From NCBI GenBank assembly GCA_902496665.1, contig CABVBU010000011.1:5054-69053 (forward strand): a DNA stretch of 64,000 nucleotides, written 5' to 3'. Every line of letters begins with the position of its first letter. Position 1 is the stretch's first letter. Both the position numbers and the translations under genes were made by a program. Shown one piece after another: positions 59,645 through 64,000 of the stretch. This stretch comes from an uncultured Clostridium sp. Its GTDB lineage: Bacteria > Bacillota > Clostridia > Lachnospirales > Lachnospiraceae. The notes beneath the pieces are model-generated. The model did no database searches. It saw nothing but the letters and a program-made list of their open reading frames with translations, and was not told the DNA's origin.

Positions 59645-60868
59645 TTACTCCGCATATAAAACGTATTTTCCGTCTTTTACGGTCAATGTCAGGTAATCTC
59701 TTACCCAGTCACCGTTTTCATCAAAGTTGACGGTACCGGTAACACCTTCATAGTTTGTTTCTTTTAATGCATCGGCGAGAGTCTGTCTTGTGAGTTCTCC
59801 GTCGTTTGCTTCCATTGCTCTCTCTGCCGCATCTGCTAAAACATACATCTGGTCATATGCTAATGCAGCAAAACCGTCTGGAACTTCGCCGTTGTACTTC
59901 TCACCGTATTTTGTTACAAATTCCTGTCCCTTCTCGTCCGCACCATCCGCTACGAATACTCCGCTGCAGAGCAGGCCTTCAGATGCATCTCCTGCGATGT
60001 CGATGACATTCTGGCTGTAAAGTCCAGGCTGTCCCATGATCTCCGCCTCGATTCCCATCTGTCTTGCCTGTTTGATAATGAGGGCGCCGTCTGTTGTGGT
60101 TCCACAGAGAGCAATGCAGTCCGGATCCAGGCTCTTTACGGTTGTGAGGATCGCCGCGAAATCCTGGTCGGTTGCCTGATAAGGAATGGAATTCAGAATC
60201 TGTCCACCGTTTGCCTCAAACTGGGCGTTGAAGCTGTCCTTTAAGCCAGAGCCGTAATCGTTGTTGCAGTACAGAGTAACCGCTTTTGTTTTTCCCATTT
60301 TCGTAAACTGGTTTGCGATCTGAGGACCAACTGCCGCGTCCTGAACTGCCATACGGAAGAAATAATCGCTGATCCCTGTGAGGGATTTCGCGCTGGAACT
60401 TACTACCAGCTGGGCCATCTCCGCGTCACCTGTAATTGGAAGCATTGCCGCTGTACAGGAGGTAAGGCAGGAACCGCCGATCGCCATGATGGAATCGTCA
60501 TCCGCAAACTTCTGCGCACCATTGGCTGCTGTGGAAGCGTCACCGCCGTCATCATAAGTTTCCAGTTCCAGCTTTGCACCCAACACACCGCCTGCTGCAT
60601 TGATCTCTTCCAGTGCCAGCTCATAACCTTTTTCCTGCTTAGTACCGTACGCGCCGTTATCTCCGGAAAGCGGAGCTACCAGGCCGAATTTGATCGTATC
60701 GACCGCAGCCGTTACATCTGCTGCCGCACTGCCGCCATCAGCGGAAGCCGCCGCCTCTGTCTTAGTCTCCACTGCACCAGACGCCGGTGCGGAAGAAGAG
60801 GAAGAACATCCGGATACTGTCATCGCTGCAATTACAGCCATCATTGCGTATACATAACCTTTTCTCAT
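59645..60868 (-). CDS. livK: branched-chain amino acid ABC transporter substrate-binding lipoprotein
   Basis: The receptor lipoprotein of the LIV-type uptake system, 407 aa. The signal peptide ends in lipobox VSGC (C21), followed by a Ser/Ala-rich linker. The mature part has FGLVAPLSGDNGAYGTKQEK, LELETYDDGGDASTAANGAQ and the Leu/Ile/Val-binding fold repeats. Gene-family assignment is firm, but LIV-type receptors also bind other amides or amino acids, so the ligand is inferred. AAGGAGGA precedes the ATG. First gene of the operon. Confidence 0.92.
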   Translation of the reverse strand: MRKGYVYAMMAVIAAMTVSGCSSSSSAPASGAVETKTEAAASADGGSAAADVTAAVDTIKFGLVAPLSGDNGAYGTKQEKGYELALEEINAAGGVLGAKLELETYDDGGDASTAANGAQKFADDDSIMAIGGSCLTSCTAAMLPITGDAEMAQLVVSSSAKSLTGISDYFFRMAVQDAAVGPQIANQFTKMGKTKAVTLYCNNDYGSGLKDSFNAQFEANGGQILNSIPYQATDQDFAAILTTVKSLDPDCIALCGTTTDGALIIKQARQMGIEAEIMGQPGLYSQNVIDIAGDASEGLLCSGVFVADGADEKGQEFVTKYGEKYNGEVPDGFAALAYDQMYVLADAAERAMEANDGELTRQTLADALKETNYEGVTGTVNFDENGDWVRDYLTLTVKDGKYVLYAE

Positions 60869-60934
60869 CTTATTTCCTCCTTGTCCAGAACCTTAAAATG
60901 GATAGAACCTGCACGAATTAAATTTTCACTGAAT

Positions 60935-60977
60935 CAAAAAAATAGGAAGTTCAGACCTGTTCTCTGAATTTCCTATT
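60935..60977 (-). terminator. leader terminator / putative attenuator of the liv operon
   Basis: Between the promoter and livK, on the minus strand, AATAGGAAATTCAGA pairs with TCTGAACTTCCTATT (one mismatch) around 7 nt, followed at once by a T-run. Such a hairpin inside a leader implies conditional read-through. Confidence 0.8.
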
Positions 60978-61030
60978 GAAATCACGCTGGCCTTCCGGCT
61001 CTGTTTATTTAATTGCTCTTGTTGTGTCAA

Positions 61031-61059
61031 ATCATACACCAGATTTTCCCTCCCGTCAA
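61031..61059 (-). promoter_or_regulatory. sigma-A promoter of the liv operon
   Basis: On the minus strand TTGACG (61054-61059), 17 nt, TATGAT (61031-61036). The leader is about 155 nt and contains the terminator above. AT-rich DNA from 61060 to 61289 shows nothing further. Confidence 0.75.
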
Positions 61060-61297
61060 GTTGTTTCCTTTAATATGTAATGATTTCTTCCTGTTTTTAT
61101 TTAAATTCTGAACATACCCCGTGAAAATCTTCCATTTTATTTTGTCAGACATGCCTGTATACAAATTTTGTTCTCTATGATAATATATTTTATGCTCGTT
61201 TGCAGCTGACAGAACCATTCGCAGCTGTGTTTATTTTTTTTACTGTAAATGTTCAGCAATACGCCGCTTTCCACATGGCTGAATTTTCACTTTAAAA

Positions 61298-61430
61298 GAA
61301 ACTGTTCAGTAGGTCTGCGCGCTTTCTGCGCTGACCGTAAGAAAACATAGGCTGGAAGACAAAAATCCCATTAGCGAGGCTGATCTGGAATGGATTTTTG
61401 CCCGTAACTATGAAGGTACTGAATCGTTAC
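61298..61430 (+). mobile_element. 133-bp IS66-type MITE, copy F
   Basis: Begins GAAACTGTTCAGTAGGTCTG (one change from the consensus) and ends TGAATCGTTAC. Flanked by CTTTAAAA (61290-61297) and CTTTGAAA (61431-61438), 7/8. It ends 30 nt before the MATE start codon. Confidence 0.9.
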
Positions 61431-61459
61431 CTTTGAAATTTTGAAAGAAGGTTCATATT

Positions 61460-62818
61460 ATGGCAACTTCCATGATCAAGGGCAGCCCGTTACGGTCCAT
61501 GCTGCAGTTTGCACTGCCCCTTTTAATAGGAAATCTCCTGCAGCAGACATACAACATTATCGATGCCGCCATCGTCGGTCAGGTTCTGGGAGCCCAGGCG
61601 TTAGCCAGCGTCGGAGCCAGCACCAGCGTGCAGTTTCTCGTCCTTGGCTTCTGTATGGGAAGCTGTACCGGCTTCGGTATCCCAGTGGCAAAATATTTCG
61701 GTGCCGGAGACCACAAGCGCATGCGGGACTTTATCTTTAACGGTGCCGTCCTTACCGCGGTGATCGCCGTCATCGTGACAACGCTCTGCGCGATGCTCTG
61801 CCCGTGGATCCTGCACATGCTCTCCGTCCAGAGTGACATCTACGCGAATGCGTATACATACCTGATGATCATTTTCCTCGGGATCCCGTTCACACTCCTT
61901 TATAACTATTTATCCAGCATCCTGCGTGCCGTCGGTGACAGCCGGACGCCGTTTATGTTTCTGGCATTCTCCGCGGTGTTAAACATCTTCCTGGATCTCT
62001 TCTTCATTGTCGTCGCTGGATGGGGATGTGCCGGAGCCGCTTTCGCGACTATCGCTTCCCAGGCCATCAGCGGAATCCTCTGCCTGTTTGTCATCATCCG
62101 CCGCATGAAGATCTTATGGCTCACGAAGGAAAACCGGTTACTGAAAAAAGATGCGGTCGTTGAACTTCTCCAGATGGGACTTCCGACAGGACTCCAGTTC
62201 TCCATCACCGCCATCGGCAGCATGGTCATGCAGTCCGCCAACAACGGTCTGGGCGGCGACTACGTCTCCGGTTTCACCGCAGGCGTCAAGTTAAAGCAGT
62301 TTACCTTATGTCCCTTTGATGCCATCGGAACTGCCGTGTCCGTCTTCTGCAGCCAGAACCTCGGTGCCGGCCAGGCTGACCGGATCAAAAAGGGCCTGAA
62401 AGAGGGAATCGCACTGGGGATCAGCTACGGAATTTTCGCCGGAATGGTCCTGATCTTCCTCGGACGGCCGCTGTCCATGATCTTCGTGAGCAAGGATGCT
62501 GCAGGCGTTCTCGACGCCTCCGCACAGTATCTGCGCTGCATGGGATTCTTCTACTGGACACTTGGAGTTTTAAATATCACCAGAATGGTGACGCAGGGAC
62601 TCGGCTTCTCTGGAAGAGCATTCTTCTCCGGCGTGACAGAAATGTTTGCCCGCACCATCGTCAGCCTCTGCTTTGTCAGCAGCTTCGGCTACAACGCCAT
62701 CTGCTTCGCCGACCAGACCGCATGGGTCACCGCCTGCTGCTATATCGCGCCGACATGCTTTTACTGCGTGAAGAAGGTTACGAAGATGCTGCAGAAAGGC
62801 GAATCTGAAACTGTATAA
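61460..62818 (+). CDS. MATE-family multidrug/metabolite efflux transporter
   Basis: A cation-coupled exporter of 452 aa with 12 hydrophobic segments in two related halves. MIKGSPLRSMLQFALPLLIG opens it; YNIIDAAIVGQVLGAQALAS is the typical first-half motif, and GVKLKQFTLCPFDAIGTAVS the second-half one. AGAAGG lies 9 nt before the ATG. The leader contains MITE copy F. The substrate is unknown. Confidence 0.94.
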   Translation: MATSMIKGSPLRSMLQFALPLLIGNLLQQTYNIIDAAIVGQVLGAQALASVGASTSVQFLVLGFCMGSCTGFGIPVAKYFGAGDHKRMRDFIFNGAVLTAVIAVIVTTLCAMLCPWILHMLSVQSDIYANAYTYLMIIFLGIPFTLLYNYLSSILRAVGDSRTPFMFLAFSAVLNIFLDLFFIVVAGWGCAGAAFATIASQAISGILCLFVIIRRMKILWLTKENRLLKKDAVVELLQMGLPTGLQFSITAIGSMVMQSANNGLGGDYVSGFTAGVKLKQFTLCPFDAIGTAVSVFCSQNLGAGQADRIKKGLKEGIALGISYGIFAGMVLIFLGRPLSMIFVSKDAAGVLDASAQYLRCMGFFYWTLGVLNITRMVTQGLGFSGRAFFSGVTEMFARTIVSLCFVSSFGYNAICFADQTAWVTACCYIAPTCFYCVKKVTKMLQKGESETV

Positions 62819-62840
62819 ATAATTTTAATACCACTACCTA

Positions 62841-62892
62841 AAAAAGGTTCTTCGATACCGGAATTTATATTCCAGTGCCGAAGAACCTTTTT
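62841..62892. terminator. bidirectional terminator between the MATE gene and metQ
   Basis: AAAAAGGTTCTTCG pairs with CGAAGAACCTTTTT, with an inner CCGGAAT/ATTCC stem. Confidence 0.92.
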
Positions 62893-62931
62893 CATCAACT
62901 ATTTTCTTGATCGTTCAATAAGCTTCCAATC

Positions 62932-63813
62932 TTATTTTAACTCGCCCGGGATCCACCATAATCCGTCATTGTTCTCTTCCATGTACTGCTTGAACTCGTC
63001 AGAATGATAAGCGTCCACGATCGCCTTTGCCCACTCTGCGTCCTTGTTCTCTTCCTTCACAACGACCTGAAGTACCAGGTGATCCTGGATATCCTCAGTT
63101 GCGAGAGCTGTGGATGGGTCGATGCCTGCGTTGTATACAACGCTGCCGGTGATTGCCACATAGTCAAAGTCCTGGATCGCTGCCGGGATCGTTAAGCTCT
63201 TCATCTCTGTGAACTCGATGTTGTGCGGATTTTCAACGATGTCATCCTGGGTAACTGCAGACGGATCCACATCATCGGCAAGCTTGATCCAGCCGATCTT
63301 CTGAAGCATCAGGTAGCATCTTGCGGTGTTGGAGGCATCGTTCGGAACTGCGACCTTCGCGCCGTCCGGGATCTCATCAACAGATGTGTATTTTGTGGAA
63401 TATACGCCAGCCGGTACGGTCGGGATCGGGCTGATCGGTACAAGATCCGCATTGTAGTTTGCGTTGAAGTTCTCAGCGTATGCGGTGTGCTGCTCCACGT
63501 TGACATCAACATCGCCGTCGTTTAATCCGATGTCAGCTGTCTGAAGATCGGAGAAGTCCACGCCCTTTACGGTGTATCCCTCTTTTTCAAGAATCGGAAC
63601 GATGGCAGCCTCAAAGAGCTCTGTGTACGGTCCCTGGGATTTTCCGTAGACGATTTCTTTCTTGTCTCCAGTGTCAGCCGCTGTGCTGTCTGCCTGTGTG
63701 TCTGCGCTCTCTGCAGCCTGTGCCGCTGTTGTCTGCGCGGTGTCGCTCTTTCCGCATGCCGCAAGACTTAACACTGCTGCTCCCATAAGCACTCCTGCAA
63801 TTGCTTTTCTCAT
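62932..63813 (-). CDS. metQ: MetQ/NlpA-family substrate-binding lipoprotein
   Basis: The receptor of a methionine-type ABC importer. The start at 63813 (MRKAIAGVLMGAAVLSLAAC) follows GAGGAG at 6 nt and gives 293 aa; the lipobox is LAAC (C20). GPYTELFEAAIVPILEKEGY, DGDVDVNVEQHTAYAENFNA and AVPNDASNTARCYLMLQKIG are NlpA-family motifs. The metN and metI genes are not in the window; nothing in the 187 nt upstream resembles an S-box, so methionine itself is only the default guess. Confidence 0.88.
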   Translation of the reverse strand: MRKAIAGVLMGAAVLSLAACGKSDTAQTTAAQAAESADTQADSTAADTGDKKEIVYGKSQGPYTELFEAAIVPILEKEGYTVKGVDFSDLQTADIGLNDGDVDVNVEQHTAYAENFNANYNADLVPISPIPTVPAGVYSTKYTSVDEIPDGAKVAVPNDASNTARCYLMLQKIGWIKLADDVDPSAVTQDDIVENPHNIEFTEMKSLTIPAAIQDFDYVAITGSVVYNAGIDPSTALATEDIQDHLVLQVVVKEENKDAEWAKAIVDAYHSDEFKQYMEENNDGLWWIPGELK

Positions 63814-63938
63814 AATTTTCTCTCCTCTCGCGCCTGCCCTTTTATGTCGCATTTTTTGCGGGCAGCCGCACCTTTCTTTTTTATTTTCTTAATTTACAGG
63901 GAGTCGTGGGGTGACCGCCTTAAATATATGAAAGATCT

Positions 63939-64000
63939 GTAACTGATCAGTAGGTCTGCGCATTTACTGCGCTGACCGTAAGAAAAATTAGGCTGGAAGG
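63939..64000 (+). mobile_element. 133-bp IS66-type MITE, copy G, cut by the window edge
   Basis: GTAACTGATCAGTAGGTCTG and on through GCGCTGACCGTAAG and GGCTGGAAGG match the first 62 bp of copies E and F. The rest lies beyond the window. By the orientation rule of the other copies, a plus-strand gene is expected just to the right. Confidence 0.85.

Noticed and set aside
63814..63939. Possible SAM (S-box) riboswitch before metQ
   Set aside because: None of the conserved S-box core sequences or a leader terminator was found.

Overview
The window looks like a chromosome segment of an anaerobic, spore-forming gut Clostridium of the Lachnospiraceae type. The evidence is a complete spoIIIA operon (spoIIIAA to spoIIIAH), spoIVB and the start of a spoIID-like gene, a T-box leader before a type-2 ileS, rubrerythrin, a TRAP-TAXI transporter, and the clostridial cluster asp23 / nusB-xseA-xseB-ispA-dxs-tlyA-nadK-argR / recN / spoIVB. 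Composition is close to half G+C by eye. No rRNA, tRNA, CRISPR array, phage or complete transposase gene was seen.

Layout. 0-6.6 kb: end of a spoIID-like gene, glycogen phosphorylase, and ileS with its T-box. 6.8-12 kb: pncB, a UPF0340 gene, rubrerythrin, cysK divergent from an Rrf2 regulator, then a 211-nt giant hairpin. 12-20.5 kb: glutaminase and a LysR gene, an L-cysteine desulfidase-like gene divergent from a second LysR gene, an MFS carrier, ilvE, and a decayed Rpn nuclease gene. 20.5-29.4 kb: a DnaJ-like chaperone, a LytS/LytT two-component pair, a TRAP-TAXI operon (binding protein, DUF1850, fused permease), and an aroD-like gene whose usual catalytic histidine is asparagine. 29.5-47.6 kb: the sporulation, isoprenoid and DNA-repair block, interrupted by a plus-strand lipoprotein gene. 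47.7-55.8 kb: hom, a DUF4272-rlmH-GNAT operon, an orphan OmpR-type regulator, comEA, a TSUP carrier, and bioB with a BirA-type operator. 56-64 kb: a livKHMGF branched-chain amino acid ABC operon, a MATE pump, and a metQ-like lipoprotein.

The most notable feature is a dispersed 133-bp element. There are six full copies, one copy cut by the window edge and at least two remnants. Its ends read 5'-GTAAC, it has about 12-bp terminal inverted repeats, and all six full copies are flanked by 8-bp direct repeats (three perfect, three 7/8). These are hallmarks of the IS66 family, so it is best read as an IS66-type MITE. Every copy whose neighbours can be judged points the same way as the transcription it sits in. 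One copy abuts the -35 box of hom, and two sit directly before the start codons of plus-strand genes.

Regulation is unusually legible. There are strong sigma-A promoters (ileS, pncB, rbr, cysK, ilvE, aroD, bioB and others), three LexA-type boxes at recN, a PerR-like palindrome at rbr, a BirA-like operator at bioB, a leader terminator before livK, and sigma-E-like promoters before spoIID and spoIIIAA. Gene calls rest on reading protein motifs and known gene order; no database search was run.
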